This document shows positions 32,887-42,807 of a stretch of DNA of 64,000 nucleotides, piece after piece. The DNA is taken from the NCBI RefSeq assembly GCF_016735595.1, contig NZ_JAERRB010000003.1:749645-813644 (forward strand), in the 5' to 3' direction. A program made the translations under genes and the position numbers. The first letter of the stretch is position 1; every line of letters starts with the position of its first letter. The notes beneath the pieces are model-generated. The model saw only the letters and a program-made list of their open reading frames with translations. It searched no databases and was not told the DNA's origin. The DNA is from Chryseolinea lacunae. Its GTDB lineage: Bacteria; Bacteroidota; Bacteroidia; Cytophagales; Cyclobacteriaceae.

Positions 32887-34779
32887 ATGATAAAGTATTG
32901 CGTTGCGACACTGTCGATTCTGTTGACGGCTGTGGGCTGCTTTTCACAAAACCGTGAAGAAGCGTCTGACAGTCTCATGATGAAGCGCGAGTTGTCGGTT
33001 GTGTGGAAACTATACCTGTCTCATCCCGACTCTGCCATTACCCGGGCGAAGGCCGTGCTGTCTGCCGCCCGCAGACAAAACAACCGCTATTTCGAAGGCC
33101 AAAGCCTGTTCATGCTGTCGAAGGCAAACTGGGCCAAGGCGAGCTATCGTCTCAGCACCGAATTTGGCTTCAAAGCCCTGAAGATTTTTGAGAACTCGAA
33201 ATACACGCGCGAATGGGGCGAAAGCCTCATCACCCTGGCCAGAACGTTCGTTGACCTTCAAAATTATCACGAAGCCAAAGTTTACCTCGATCGCGCCACG
33301 CAACTCGGCATCCAACACGGCAACACGGCCGTGCTCGCCAGCGCCTACCGCGACCGGTCGATTTTGCTGGTGGAGGAAGGGCAATACGATTCGGCCTTGT
33401 ACTACACCGACAAAAGCCTGGCGATTTATGAGCCAAAAAAAGACACGCTCAACATCAGCATTCTCTATGGCCGGAAGGCACGGATTTATTTCACGGTAAA
33501 AGATTACAAGCGAAGCCGTTTCTTCAATCGCAAGTCGATGCACCTCGACAGCCTGGTGGGCAACCGCCGCGCGCTGGCCATTGCTTTTTATAACGGCGCG
33601 CAAAACGCATTCTACCTTCATCACAACGACAGCGCCCTGTGGTTTCTGGAGCGGGCCATCCCCATGAACAAGGCCATCGGCAACCTCACCTCGCTCATGC
33701 GCATGCACACCCTGCTGGCGGAAATCTACATCGCCCAGAAGAAGCCCCTCATGAGTGTTGACAACCTGAAGATCGCCGCGCAATATCGCGACAGCCTCTA
33801 TAGTCAGCAACGCAACGGCCACGTGCAGGAAATGCAGTCGCTCTATGAACTGGAAAAGAAGGAAGACACCATTGTGATGCTCGAAAACGAAAACGAGCTG
33901 AAGCAACAGCAAGTGCGCAACCAAAGCCTGGTCACCTGGTTTTTGCTGGTGGGCATTGTGTTGCTGCTGCTGCTCATTTTTGTGTTGTGGCGCCTGCGCA
34001 TTCTGCAGACAAAAGCAAACGATGCGCTGTCGCTGAAGAATAAAGCCATCGAGCAACAGAAAGAGGAAATTCAGGCGCAAGCCGAAAGTTTGCAAGAGCT
34101 CAATCACCTGAAATCGAAATTGTTTTCGGTGATCAGCCACGACCTTCGCGGCCCCATCACCAACCTGCAGTCGTTGCTGGAGCTGTTGACCAACCGCATT
34201 TTGCAGCCCGAAGAATTTGTGGCCATCTCAGACAAGCTGAAGTCAAACCTGAACGTGACGCAGCGCACGCTGGAGAATTTGTTGAACTGGTCGTTGAGCC
34301 AAATGGAAGGCATCAAAACCGAGCAACAAAAATTTGAGATCAAACAAGTGATGGAAGAAGCTTGCAAGCTGATGGAAGAAGTGGCGCGCCGCAAAAACAT
34401 CTCCATCGAAAACACCACGCGAACACCGGTGGTGGTGCTGGCCGATTCAAACCAGTTGCAGCTCATCCTGCGCAACCTCATTCACAACGCCATCAAGTTT
34501 TCGAAAACCGATGGCAAAGTGCTGGTGTCGGCCAGCCAACACCACAACGAATGCCATGTGCGCATCAAAGACTTTGGCATCGGCATGACCGAAGAAGAAA
34601 AAGAAATGATCCTGTCATCGCAGGAGTATTTCACAAAGACCGGAACCCACCAGGAGAAAGGCACGGGCCTCGGGCTGTTGCTCTGCAAAGAATTTATTCG
34701 CCGCAATGGCGGCACACTCATGATCGATAGTCATCCGGGACAGGGCACGGAAATATCGTTTACGTTGCCGTTGGGATAA
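32887..34779 (+). CDS. Histidine kinase with periplasmic TPR repeats
   Basis: 630 residues. A signal sequence is followed by about six TPR units (~30-320), one membrane helix (~345-365), a coiled coil (~370-410), then the kinase core: H-box ISHDLRGPITNL, N-box LIHNAIKFS and G-box GTGLGLLLCKEF. No response regulator is adjacent, so it is an orphan. Bacteroidota kinases of this type often sense envelope or developmental state. Confidence 0.9.
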   Translation: MIKYCVATLSILLTAVGCFSQNREEASDSLMMKRELSVVWKLYLSHPDSAITRAKAVLSAARRQNNRYFEGQSLFMLSKANWAKASYRLSTEFGFKALKIFENSKYTREWGESLITLARTFVDLQNYHEAKVYLDRATQLGIQHGNTAVLASAYRDRSILLVEEGQYDSALYYTDKSLAIYEPKKDTLNISILYGRKARIYFTVKDYKRSRFFNRKSMHLDSLVGNRRALAIAFYNGAQNAFYLHHNDSALWFLERAIPMNKAIGNLTSLMRMHTLLAEIYIAQKKPLMSVDNLKIAAQYRDSLYSQQRNGHVQEMQSLYELEKKEDTIVMLENENELKQQQVRNQSLVTWFLLVGIVLLLLLIFVLWRLRILQTKANDALSLKNKAIEQQKEEIQAQAESLQELNHLKSKLFSVISHDLRGPITNLQSLLELLTNRILQPEEFVAISDKLKSNLNVTQRTLENLLNWSLSQMEGIKTEQQKFEIKQVMEEACKLMEEVARRKNISIENTTRTPVVVLADSNQLQLILRNLIHNAIKFSKTDGKVLVSASQHHNECHVRIKDFGIGMTEEEKEMILSSQEYFTKTGTHQEKGTGLGLLLCKEFIRRNGGTLMIDSHPGQGTEISFTLPLG

Positions 34780-34802
34780 TTGCCGAGCTTCCTACGCTGG
34801 AT

Positions 34803-36278
34803 TTATTCATCACGTTTTTTCCACACCTTTTGCGCCACCAGAGGCCAGGTTTTTACCGAAGCCGCCAGGTTTTTTGTCGCGGCTTTTTTGCGTTTCTCGT
34901 CGGCAAGATTGTAGGCATAGTTGTCGAACACGTAGGCCATGAGCATGCGGTTGTATAGATCCAATGTGTTGTCCTGAACGATCGATAGCACATTTTTTTC
35001 AAGAGCGTCTTTATCTTTTGCGTCGGACAGTGCCCGTCCGGTTCGGGAGATTGAACCCCAATAGTGATTGCCGGTTATGTTTGCTACTCGGAAACTTGTG
35101 CCCAACAATAAATCTACGGCGTCAATTTTCAATTCTTCGAGTTCTCTGAGATAAGTTTTTCTGCCTAGCCAGGCATAGCTCCCATCGCTGGCCCGCTCGA
35201 AGCGATCGTTCATGATGTTGAGATGAGATCGCAGAAAGATATCCCACTGTGCTGTTTCGGCGGCAAGCCGACAGATGTTCATGGCGTGAACGCGCGGGCT
35301 TTGATCCTGACTGCAGGCGCCCATCACCATTCTGCTACGCATCAACTGAAGGGCGTCTTTCCTGGAGATGTAGCGTGCAACATAAAACTCAAGCGCATCG
35401 TCAGAGGTGTGCCGTGTCATGGCGTCGTCGCAAGCCTCTTTGAGCATCGTAGCATACTGTGGCGAGTTTCGCATTTTGTTGTCCAGGTTCACAAGCCTCA
35501 GGCTATCCCAGGTGCGATAGCTTCGGGCATAGGCAAGATAAATTTTGTGCAGTTCTTCGCGGGGTGTGTTCTTTCTGTCATCATAGGATGGTATGTGTGG
35601 TTTGCCAGGAAATGATTCGGCCCAGGCGGTGAACTGTTTTGCCTTCAAATTTTCTTCCAAAGAATCGGAGAAAAAACGGTCATCATACGTTGCTCCCGGA
35701 AGAAAAATTTCTGCTGTTGTGTCGATCATACAATCAACATACTGCACAAGTCGTGCATAGGTCTGTGGCAAAGGTGAGGTTCTAAGATTATCGATATACA
35801 CGGCCAGGAAATCTTCATATGGCCCCACAACCCAACCCGATGTTTTGTCTGTTTCGGGGCCACGCTTTACGGAAAACGAGAGTTCGTCGCCATTGCCTTG
35901 TGGCAGGGCTCTATACCGAATCAATTCTTCACCATCGTCGGCATAGCGACTCTTGATGATCCACACTTCGGTGAAAGTGGCGCTTCTAAATTTTTTTCTG
36001 AATTCACGGAGTGACATTCCTTTTGCGATGGCCTTGCGTGCCTCGGCCGCGTGCCCTTCCAGACTCACAAACGTGGCATTGCCCTGTGGCAGGGCGTTGT
36101 GGGGTTTACTCACAGAACAGGATTTGAATTGCAGGTTCAATGAATCGACAATGACGCCAAGGCGATTCATTGTGCCTTCGTCATAGATCAATCCATTTTT
36201 GTAGGTCGTGAACTCGCCGTTTTGCCCATAGCCTGTAAGGCAAAGACTTGCCAGAACAGCACAAAAGAATTTTTCCAT
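34803..36278 (-). CDS. Uncharacterised secreted protein
   Basis: 491 residues with a short signal peptide (FFCAVLASLCLTGYGQ). No repeat or enzyme motif is recognised. The C-terminal half is helical and rich in charged residues (VYIDNL, LKEACDDAMTRH, AMNICRLAAETAQWDIFLRSHLN), a helical-repeat look. It is convergent with the TPR kinase, with 23 bases between the stops. Its function is unknown. Confidence 0.65.
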   Translation of the reverse strand: MEKFFCAVLASLCLTGYGQNGEFTTYKNGLIYDEGTMNRLGVIVDSLNLQFKSCSVSKPHNALPQGNATFVSLEGHAAEARKAIAKGMSLREFRKKFRSATFTEVWIIKSRYADDGEELIRYRALPQGNGDELSFSVKRGPETDKTSGWVVGPYEDFLAVYIDNLRTSPLPQTYARLVQYVDCMIDTTAEIFLPGATYDDRFFSDSLEENLKAKQFTAWAESFPGKPHIPSYDDRKNTPREELHKIYLAYARSYRTWDSLRLVNLDNKMRNSPQYATMLKEACDDAMTRHTSDDALEFYVARYISRKDALQLMRSRMVMGACSQDQSPRVHAMNICRLAAETAQWDIFLRSHLNIMNDRFERASDGSYAWLGRKTYLRELEELKIDAVDLLLGTSFRVANITGNHYWGSISRTGRALSDAKDKDALEKNVLSIVQDNTLDLYNRMLMAYVFDNYAYNLADEKRKKAATKNLAASVKTWPLVAQKVWKKRDE

Positions 36279-36430
36279 AGCGGTAGTAGTTGTTTATTCT
36301 GAAAATGCACACAGTCAAAAAAAGTAACGAACAGGATGCGTTTTTTATCGTGCCAGGGCGGCAAATAAACTACGAAATTCTTGGCTAAATGGAAATGTGT
36401 AACGATGTGGGCGAACTGTTTTGACGAATG

Positions 36431-36832
36431 CTACGCCAACACCAGCTTTGTTTCAATCTCGATAGGATTTGTGAGCACTTTATGCACGGGGCACCGATGA
36501 GCGATTTCTTCCAGCCGGGCGCGTTGCTCTTCGGTGATGTTTCCCGTCACCGCGATGACGCATGTGAACACAGTTTTGTATTGCTGTTGTCCGCTTGTTA
36601 CGGTCACTACAATTTTTTCGACATCCAGCTGTTTGCGGTTGGCGTACATCCGTAGGGTTATGGCTGTGCAGGACGCAAGCGACATGCGCATGTAGTCGCC
36701 GGGTGTTGGCCCGGCATCCTGACCACCCGCATCGACGGGCTCGTCGGCCACCAGGGAGTGAACAGCGTTGGAGAGTTGCGTGTTGAATTTGTCGCGACCA
36801 ATGGTGGCGACTACGGTGCGGCTGTCTGACAT
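36431..36832 (-). CDS. OsmC-family peroxiredoxin-like protein
   Basis: 133 residues. The two catalytic cysteines of the OsmC/Ohr family are visible in ASCTAITLRMYANRK (Cys ~54) and HRCPVHKVL (Cys ~114). It reduces organic peroxides. The start overlaps the nitroreductase stop by one base, so the two are translationally coupled in a redox-stress unit. Confidence 0.88.
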   Translation of the reverse strand: MSDSRTVVATIGRDKFNTQLSNAVHSLVADEPVDAGGQDAGPTPGDYMRMSLASCTAITLRMYANRKQLDVEKIVVTVTSGQQQYKTVFTCVIAVTGNITEEQRARLEEIAHRCPVHKVLTNPIEIETKLVLA

Positions 36833-37410
36833 TAGAAGATGTGGTTCATGACAAATTCGTTTTGAAGAAATCGCTCGCGCGGGGCCATCTCGCGCAGCTT
36901 CAGTTTTTCGGGCAATGTTTCCGGATCGCCGGGATAGCCCACGGCCATGAACACACCCACTTCATAGGTGTCTGGAATATTTAGTTGCTCTATGGTTTTC
37001 TCATAACTAAAACCGGCCATCTGCCGCACCTGCATGCCCAGTTCAACAGCCTGCAGCGAGAGAAAAGAATTGGCACCGCCCAGGTCATACATGGCGTGTG
37101 CGTTGGCGCCGGGATAGCGCGTGAAATTTTTTCGCGCCAGGCTCAGGATGAGCAGTGGTGCACCTTTCGCCCAGACTTTGTTGCTTTCATTCAAACATGA
37201 AAAAAGTTTGTCCCACAGTTCCGTTTGGTCGTGTGTGGCATAGACATAAACCCAGGGTTGTTCGTTGGTGCTGGAGGGCGCCCAGCGTGTGGCTTCGAAT
37301 AGCGAACGGATGCGATCGGCGTCGATGGGTTGACGCGAGAAGGCCCGCGGGCTTTTCCGGTTTTTTATCAGTTCCGATATGGGGTGTTCAACATGATGCG
37401 ACTTTTGCAT
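36832..37410 (-). CDS. Nitroreductase-family FMN protein
   Basis: 192 residues. SPRAFSRQPID and FEATRWAPSSTNEQPWVYV are the N-terminal FMN-binding motifs of the nitroreductase family, with AMYDLGGANSFLSLQAVELGM in the centre and VAVGYPG-like sequence (FMAVGYPGD) near the end. NAD(P)H-dependent reduction of quinones or nitro compounds is typical. It is coupled to the OsmC gene. Confidence 0.88.
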   Translation of the reverse strand: MQKSHHVEHPISELIKNRKSPRAFSRQPIDADRIRSLFEATRWAPSSTNEQPWVYVYATHDQTELWDKLFSCLNESNKVWAKGAPLLILSLARKNFTRYPGANAHAMYDLGGANSFLSLQAVELGMQVRQMAGFSYEKTIEQLNIPDTYEVGVFMAVGYPGDPETLPEKLKLREMAPRERFLQNEFVMNHIF

Positions 37411-37470
37411 ACGAAAGGCCTCTGTGGCAGAGGCAAGTTACGGGTTTCTAAAAAGTATTCGTAAGAAAAT

Positions 37471-37869
37471 TCATTTCGAAAATTTGGGAATGCCCCAGAT
37501 GCCCAACGCGCCGGCAATGAGGTGCATGGGCAATGTGAGCAGTGTGAATCCTTTTGTAGTAGTGAGCCCATTGGGCGCAGGTGGAGCCACGGTAGGGTAA
37601 AGACTAAGCAACAGAAACAGGCACGACGCCACCGTGAAAATGAGCGCGCCCTTCGGAAACAATTTCATCAGCATGAAATAGAAAACACCGCCAACGAGCA
37701 ACGGAAAAATAGACGACACGCAAACCGCAAACACAAAACCCGGCGGCGGCACACTGCCCAGCGCCTGGGCCACCAGGCTCCACAGGTTGTTGAGGCCCGC
37801 GGCAAGCAGGCCGGCAATGGCGCCGGCCCGGAGTGCTTTTCCAAAGGTGACAGGTGTTGCAGCGTTCAT
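37471..37869 (-). CDS. Small four-helix membrane protein (DUF6069-like)
   Basis: 132 residues with four hydrophobic segments (GAIAGLLAAGLNNLWSLVA, IFPLLVGGVFYFMLM, ALIFTVASCLFLLLSL, LLTLPMHLIAGALGIWG). It resembles DUF6069 membrane proteins, of unknown role. It lies 60 bases before the nitroreductase on the same strand and may belong to that unit. Confidence 0.55.
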   Translation of the reverse strand: MNAATPVTFGKALRAGAIAGLLAAGLNNLWSLVAQALGSVPPPGFVFAVCVSSIFPLLVGGVFYFMLMKLFPKGALIFTVASCLFLLLSLYPTVAPPAPNGLTTTKGFTLLTLPMHLIAGALGIWGIPKFSK

Positions 37870-37923
37870 ACAGGCTGATTTTCGTTTTTTGATGTCGAAC
37901 CTGTCGCTTGTCGACCGGCCACT

Positions 37924-38793
37924 TTACTCTTCTATCAATATACCCATTTTTCCTTTTTGATAGTCGCGCATCGCTTCCATGATCTGCGTTTGCGTGTTCA
38001 TCACAAAGGGTCCATAACTAACCACTTCTTCGTTCAATGGTTCGCCGCTCATGAGCAGCACGCGTGTGTCTTCTAATCCTTCGAGCGTTATGCCATCGCC
38101 ATCGGCTTTAAACATCACGGCGTTCTTTTCTTCTACCAGGCCAAAGCCTTCCAGTGTCAGCTTTCCGTCCAGCAAGTATAAGAAGGCGCTGTGATTCTGT
38201 GGCAGCGCAATGGAAATCTTTCCACCTTTTTTTACATCGAGGGTCGACGCGTTCACTTCGGTGTTGGTGGGAATGGCACCTTTCAAACCCAGCAATTCGC
38301 CAGCAAACACATGGACGGCTACAAGGCCGTCTTCACTATTGAATGTGGGAACCTCTGCGGCCTGCACGGGATAATAGGCAGGCTGATCCATCTTGTGACG
38401 GGCTGGCGAATTGATCCACAGCTGGATAATTTCCTGCCGGCCACCAAGTTCGTGAATGTTGTGTGGAGGACGTTCGCTATGGATGGTGCCCATGCCGGCA
38501 TTCATCCATTGCGCGCCACCGGCATACACCACGCTGTCGTTGCCGCGGCTGTCGCGATGGTGCACGCCACCTTTGAAGATGAACGTGACGGGCGAAAAAC
38601 CACGGTGGGGGTGGGGGCCAACACCGGCTTCGTCGGGCTCCACATTAGTGGGCACCTCAAGGTCGGCATGGTGCAACAAAAGAAAGGGATCGATCTGTTC
38701 CACATTTTGTGTGGGGAACGGTTGACGCAGCGCTATGCCGCCCATATCTACCACGTGTCCATATAATATCCGGGATACGGTTCTGTTTTTCAT
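37924..38793 (-). CDS. Pirin-family protein
   Basis: 289 residues. The pirin metal motif is visible: PHPHRGFSPVTFIFKGGVHHRDS, with a later His/Glu in WMNAGMGTIHSE. The C-terminal cupin half follows, with a SGEPLNEEVVSYGPFVMN tail. Some pirins show quercetinase activity. It is downstream of a second pirin-like gene, making a tandem pair. The ATG at 38793 is preferred. Confidence 0.88.
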   Translation of the reverse strand: MKNRTVSRILYGHVVDMGGIALRQPFPTQNVEQIDPFLLLHHADLEVPTNVEPDEAGVGPHPHRGFSPVTFIFKGGVHHRDSRGNDSVVYAGGAQWMNAGMGTIHSERPPHNIHELGGRQEIIQLWINSPARHKMDQPAYYPVQAAEVPTFNSEDGLVAVHVFAGELLGLKGAIPTNTEVNASTLDVKKGGKISIALPQNHSAFLYLLDGKLTLEGFGLVEEKNAVMFKADGDGITLEGLEDTRVLLMSGEPLNEEVVSYGPFVMNTQTQIMEAMRDYQKGKMGILIEE

Positions 38794-38829
38794 TGAGTTT
38801 GTTTTAGGGTTTTGTCTCTCGACAATCAT

Positions 38830-39540
38830 TTACACCAGGGGCACATCGAGCAGCAACACGTCGGCGTTGCTGTCTGCGGTGATGGAGAGCGTGTCGCTGT
38901 CAGCGATGCCCAGGCCGTCGCGACGGTGAAGGGTCTGGCCGTTCACGGTCACTTCGCCATCGATCACAAACACATAGACGCCGTTGCCATTTCGTTTCAC
39001 GTCGTAGGAGGCGGTGAAATCTTTTTTCAACGACCCCAGCGAGAACCAGGCATCCTGATTTATCTGTACCCCTTCGCCATTGGCTTCGGGCGACACCACC
39101 ACCTGAAATTTGTTTTCGCGCAGCGATGGATCAAACGTTTTTTGCTCATAGCGTGGAGCGATGTCGGCGATTTTAGGGAACACCCAGATCTGCAGGAAAT
39201 TCACCGCGTCGGTTTTGGAAGCGTTGTATTCCGAGTGCACAATGCCTGTGCCGGCACTCATAATCTGCACGTCGTTGGTTTTTATGATTTCATTGCGGCC
39301 CGTATTGTCTTTGTGTTGCAACGCCCCTTTCAGGGGAATTGAAATAATTTCCATGTTGTCGTGTGGGTGTGAACCAAAGCCGTTTCCGGCCGTCACGATG
39401 TCGTCGTTCAACACGCGCAGCACACCAAAGTGCATGCGCTTGGGATCATGATAGCTGGCAAAACTGAATGAGTGATGAGAATCGAGCCAGCCATGGTTGG
39501 CGTGGCCCCGGGTGCTGGCGTTGTGAAGTACGGTTTTCAT
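38830..39540 (-). CDS. Pirin-like protein (YhhW type)
   Basis: 236 residues. GWLDSHHSFSFASYHDP is the typical N-terminus of the short YhhW-type pirins, with metal ligands in FGSHPHDNMEIISI and GTGIVHSEYN. It probably has quercetin-dioxygenase or related activity. First gene of the pirin pair; the MarR regulator lies upstream on the same strand. Confidence 0.88.
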   Translation of the reverse strand: MKTVLHNASTRGHANHGWLDSHHSFSFASYHDPKRMHFGVLRVLNDDIVTAGNGFGSHPHDNMEIISIPLKGALQHKDNTGRNEIIKTNDVQIMSAGTGIVHSEYNASKTDAVNFLQIWVFPKIADIAPRYEQKTFDPSLRENKFQVVVSPEANGEGVQINQDAWFSLGSLKKDFTASYDVKRNGNGVYVFVIDGEVTVNGQTLHRRDGLGIADSDTLSITADSNADVLLLDVPLV

Positions 39541-39801
39541 AAGGATAGTTTTTTAAGCTGAGGCTGTTCAGCGCATCCTTTCGACCGCGAGCTTTTCGCT
39601 CTTTCCATCCGGACCGCTTTTTCAGCCTTACAGTCTTAATAACGAACGGATAAAAATAAAGTTCAAGACAACTATAGTATAAACAATTATTGAGTAATCT
39701 TATAACAAAAGATAGAAATTAAGACCTAAAAGCGGCTTTTTGCCTGTTCGGAACGGCAGGCAAAGCGAGAATGAGTGAATGGGTGAACGGAATAGGAAGG
39801 G

Positions 39802-40251
39802 CTATCCCCGCAGTTTGTCCAGCAGATGATTCAGATCCTGGGCCTCATTTTTCTGAAGCACCTTTAGCGGTTCAAGCCAGCTCTCGGTTTCGAGATCGAT
39901 CTTTTTCAGCACGGCCAGTCCCTTTTCGGTGATGGAGATGTCGACCTGGCGACGATTGCTTTCGCAGATTTCGCGGCGAAGCAAACCTTTCTGCCGGAGT
40001 TTCTCTACCAGGCGGGTGGCGTTGCTGTTTTTGTCGATCATACGACACGTGATATCGGCCAGCATCATGGGCTTGGGATTGCTCCCGCGCAAAATCCGCA
40101 GCACATTATATTGCTCCGGCGTGATGCTGTGTTGCTTGAAGCGGGCGGAGTTCATGTTGTAGATCCAGCTGCTGGTGAAAAGAATATTCACCACCATTTT
40201 CTCATACTCATTGGTGAATCTCTCCTGCTTTATATCTTGCTCAAGTGACAT
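39802..40251 (-). CDS. MarR-family regulator
   Basis: 149 residues with a winged helix (ITPEQYNVLRILRGS, ITCRMIDKNSNATRLVEKL, RREICESNRRQVDISITEKG). Likely represses the pirin, OsmC and nitroreductase genes that follow on the same strand. Related inverted repeats lie upstream of itself and upstream of the pirins. The ATG at 40251 is chosen because the upstream in-frame segment is untypical. Confidence 0.85.
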   Translation of the reverse strand: MSLEQDIKQERFTNEYEKMVVNILFTSSWIYNMNSARFKQHSITPEQYNVLRILRGSNPKPMMLADITCRMIDKNSNATRLVEKLRQKGLLRREICESNRRQVDISITEKGLAVLKKIDLETESWLEPLKVLQKNEAQDLNHLLDKLRG

Positions 40252-40262
40252 AGAGTTAAAAG

Positions 40263-40279
40263 TACAATCGATTATTGTA
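40263..40279. promoter_or_regulatory. Candidate MarR operator
   Basis: TACAAT (40263-40268) and ATTGTA (40274-40279) form a perfect 6-bp inverted repeat 12 bases upstream of the MarR start. A similar AT-rich element (ACAATTATTG with nearby AGACAAC and TATAGT) lies at about 39666-39692, upstream of the pirin pair. Confidence 0.5.
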
Positions 40280-40411
40280 TAGACAACATTATTTTGCAAA
40301 TAAAGTTTAATGATAACGGCTGTATATTTTCGCGATGCGGATGAAAAACGCGCCTTTACCGGCACCAAAAGGCCAGCCAAGTCCAAAACAAAACTTATTT
40401 CTTTGATCTAA

Positions 40412-40924
40412 ATGGCAGCAGTTCAATTCACCACCACCATTCTAAAGTTTGAAACGAAGGGCGAGAAAACGGGCTGGTCGTATGTGGAGATCACGGCGGC
40501 GCAGGCCAACAAGCTGAAGCCGGATAATAAAGTATCGTTTCGGGTGAAGGGAAAACTGGATGGCCACGCCATCGAAAAAATAGCCTTGCTTCCCATGGGC
40601 AACGGCACGTTCATTTTGCCATTGAACCTCACCATGCGAAAAGCCATCGGCAAAGACCGTGGCGAGAAAGTGAAGGTGGCCCTGGAACTGGACGATCGGG
40701 AATTGAAAATATCGCGCGACTTGCTGGTGTGCCTCGCTGAAGATCCCGAAGCCGAAAAATTTTTCAAGTCACTTCCCCCGTCGCATCAACGCTACTTCAG
40801 CAAGTGGATCGAAAGCGCAAAGACAGCGCCCACCAAAACCCGCCGCATCGTGATGGCTATGACGGCCTTCGCCAAGAAACAAGGCTATTCGGAAATGATG
40901 CGCGCCAACAAAGAAAACTTCTGA
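40412..40924 (+). CDS. YdeI/OmpD-associated protein with DUF1905
   Basis: 170 residues. The N-terminal DUF1905 beta domain spans ~5-95 (FETKGEKTGWSYVEI, GNGTFILPLN). The C-terminal YdeI helix pair spans ~105-165 (PEAEKFFKSLPPSHQRYFSKWIESAKTAPTKTRRI). Divergent from the MarR gene, sharing a 160-base control region. Function unknown; often seen with stress genes. Confidence 0.85.
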   Translation: MAAVQFTTTILKFETKGEKTGWSYVEITAAQANKLKPDNKVSFRVKGKLDGHAIEKIALLPMGNGTFILPLNLTMRKAIGKDRGEKVKVALELDDRELKISRDLLVCLAEDPEAEKFFKSLPPSHQRYFSKWIESAKTAPTKTRRIVMAMTAFAKKQGYSEMMRANKENF

Positions 40925-41046
40925 ACGGCACCATTCATCAGGCATGTTGCACGCTGATGTGAAATGCGAAGACAATCGTTTTCGCACCCCAAAAAATTGA
41001 CCATCTTTAAAGAACAGAACCCACAAACGACAACATCATAACCACC

Positions 41047-42759
41047 ATGAAAGACAAACTTCGCAGCCAGGGCTGGTTCGGCAAGACCGGCAAAGACGGA
41101 TTCATCTATCGCGCATGGATGAAGAATCAGGGAATACCCGACTATGAATTCAGAGGCAAGCCGGTGATCGGCATCTGCAACACATGGTCAGAGCTGACCC
41201 CGTGCAACGCCCATTTCCGCGAGCTGGCCGAGTCGGTGAAACGCGGTGTCTCCGAAGCTGGAGGTTTTCCGGTGGAGTTTCCCGTGATGTCGCTGGGTGA
41301 AACACTTATCAAACCGACGGCCATGCTATACCGAAACCTGGCCAGCATGGATGTGGAGGAATCTATCCGCGCCAACCCTGTTGACGGCGTGGTGCTGTTG
41401 TGCGGCTGCGACAAAACAACGCCCTCGTTGGTGATGGGTGCGGCCAGCGTGAACATTCCCACCCTGGTGGTTTCGGGTGGACCGATGCTGACCGGAAAAT
41501 TTCAAGGACGCGACATCAGCACCAGCGACGTGTGGCGCTTCAACGACGCCGTGCGCACCGGCGACATGACGCAGGAAGAACTGACTGTGGCCGAAGCCTG
41601 CATGTGCCGCAGTCGCGGACATTGCGCCGTGATGGGAACGGCGTCGACCATGGCGTGTATGATCGAATCGCTCGGCATGTCGCTGCCCGGCAACGCGGCC
41701 ATACCCGCCGCCGACTCGCGACGCAAAGTGCTGGCGCAGCTTTCGGGCATACGCATCGTGGAGATGGTGAAAGAAAACCTGCTGATGTCCGACATCCTCA
41801 CGCGCGAAGCATTCGAAAATGCCATCATCACCAACGCCGCCATTGGTGGCTCCACAAATTTTATCATCCACTTGCTGGCCATCGCCGCCCGCATCGGTGT
41901 GCCGTTAGACCTGCACGACTTCGACAAACTGTCGGCCAACGTTCCCTTCATCGTGAACCTGCAGCCGTCAGGAAAATATTTTATGGAAGATCTTTACTAC
42001 GCAGGGGGATTGCCACCGGTGATGAAAGAACTCGACGGCCTTCTGCACGGCGATTGCATGACCGTGAACGGAAGAACAATTTCGGAAAATTATTTGCAGA
42101 CCGAGACCTATAACCGCGATGTGATCGCCACCGTGGATGCGCCCTTCAACCCGCTGTCGGGCGTGGCCATTCTCACGGGCAACCTTTGCGAGAACGGCGC
42201 CGTCATCAAACCTTCGGCTGCCAGTCCGCACCTGCTGAAACATCGCGGCAAAGCCGTTGTGTTCAACGACATCGAAGACTACAAACGTCGCATCGACAGC
42301 CCCGCATTGGAAGTTGACGAAACATGTGTGTTGGTTTTGAAAAACGTTGGCCCCATTGGCTACCCGGGCATGCCCGAAGTGGGCAACATGTCGCTGCCAA
42401 AAAAGATACTGGAAAAAAACATTCACGACATGGTGCGCATCTCCGACGGCCGCATGAGCGGCACGGGCTTTGGCACCGTGATCCTTCACGCATCGCCCGA
42501 AGCAGCACTGGGTGGAAACTTCGCCATGATTCAGGACGGAGACTACATCAGCCTTGACGTAGCCAACCGCACGCTCACGCTGGAAGTGACCGATGAAGAA
42601 TTGACACGACGCAAGCAGAACTGGAAACCGATCCATAAAAAATACGACCGTGGCTATGTGAGTCTCTATCAGCGACACGTGCAGCAAGCACACCTCGGAG
42701 CCGATCTCGACTTTCTGGTGGGCGGTTCGGGAAGCGAAGTAACACGCGACTCGCATTAG
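41047..42759 (+). CDS. IlvD/Edd-family sugar-acid dehydratase
   Basis: 570 residues. The iron-sulfur cysteines are visible: Cys53 (ELTPCN), Cys121 (CGCDKTTPS) and Cys193 (SRGHCAVMG). [14 protein letters not shown] and [14 protein letters not shown] are family motifs. The overall sequence and the SDR neighbour fit L-arabonate, D-xylonate or similar sugar-acid dehydratases better than branched-chain IlvD. It dehydrates an aldonate to a 2-keto-3-deoxy acid. Confidence 0.85.
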   Translation: MKDKLRSQGWFGKTGKDGFIYRAWMKNQGIPDYEFRGKPVIGICNTWSELTPCNAHFRELAESVKRGVSEAGGFPVEFPVMSLGETLIKPTAMLYRNLASMDVEESIRANPVDGVVLLCGCDKTTPSLVMGAASVNIPTLVVSGGPMLTGKFQGRDISTSDVWRFNDAVRTGDMTQEELTVAEACMCRSRGHCAVMGTASTMACMIESLGMSLPGNAAIPAADSRRKVLAQLSGIRIVEMVKENLLMSDILTREAFENAIITNAAIGGSTNFIIHLLAIAARIGVPLDLHDFDKLSANVPFIVNLQPSGKYFMEDLYYAGGLPPVMKELDGLLHGDCMTVNGRTISENYLQTETYNRDVIATVDAPFNPLSGVAILTGNLCENGAVIKPSAASPHLLKHRGKAVVFNDIEDYKRRIDSPALEVDETCVLVLKNVGPIGYPGMPEVGNMSLPKKILEKNIHDMVRISDGRMSGTGFGTVILHASPEAALGGNFAMIQDGDYISLDVANRTLTLEVTDEELTRRKQNWKPIHKKYDRGYVSLYQRHVQQAHLGADLDFLVGGSGSEVTRDSH

Positions 42760-42807
42760 AAATTTTTGGATGGTTAAGGTTCGGTATTGTATCACGACGA
42801 TAAGCGT

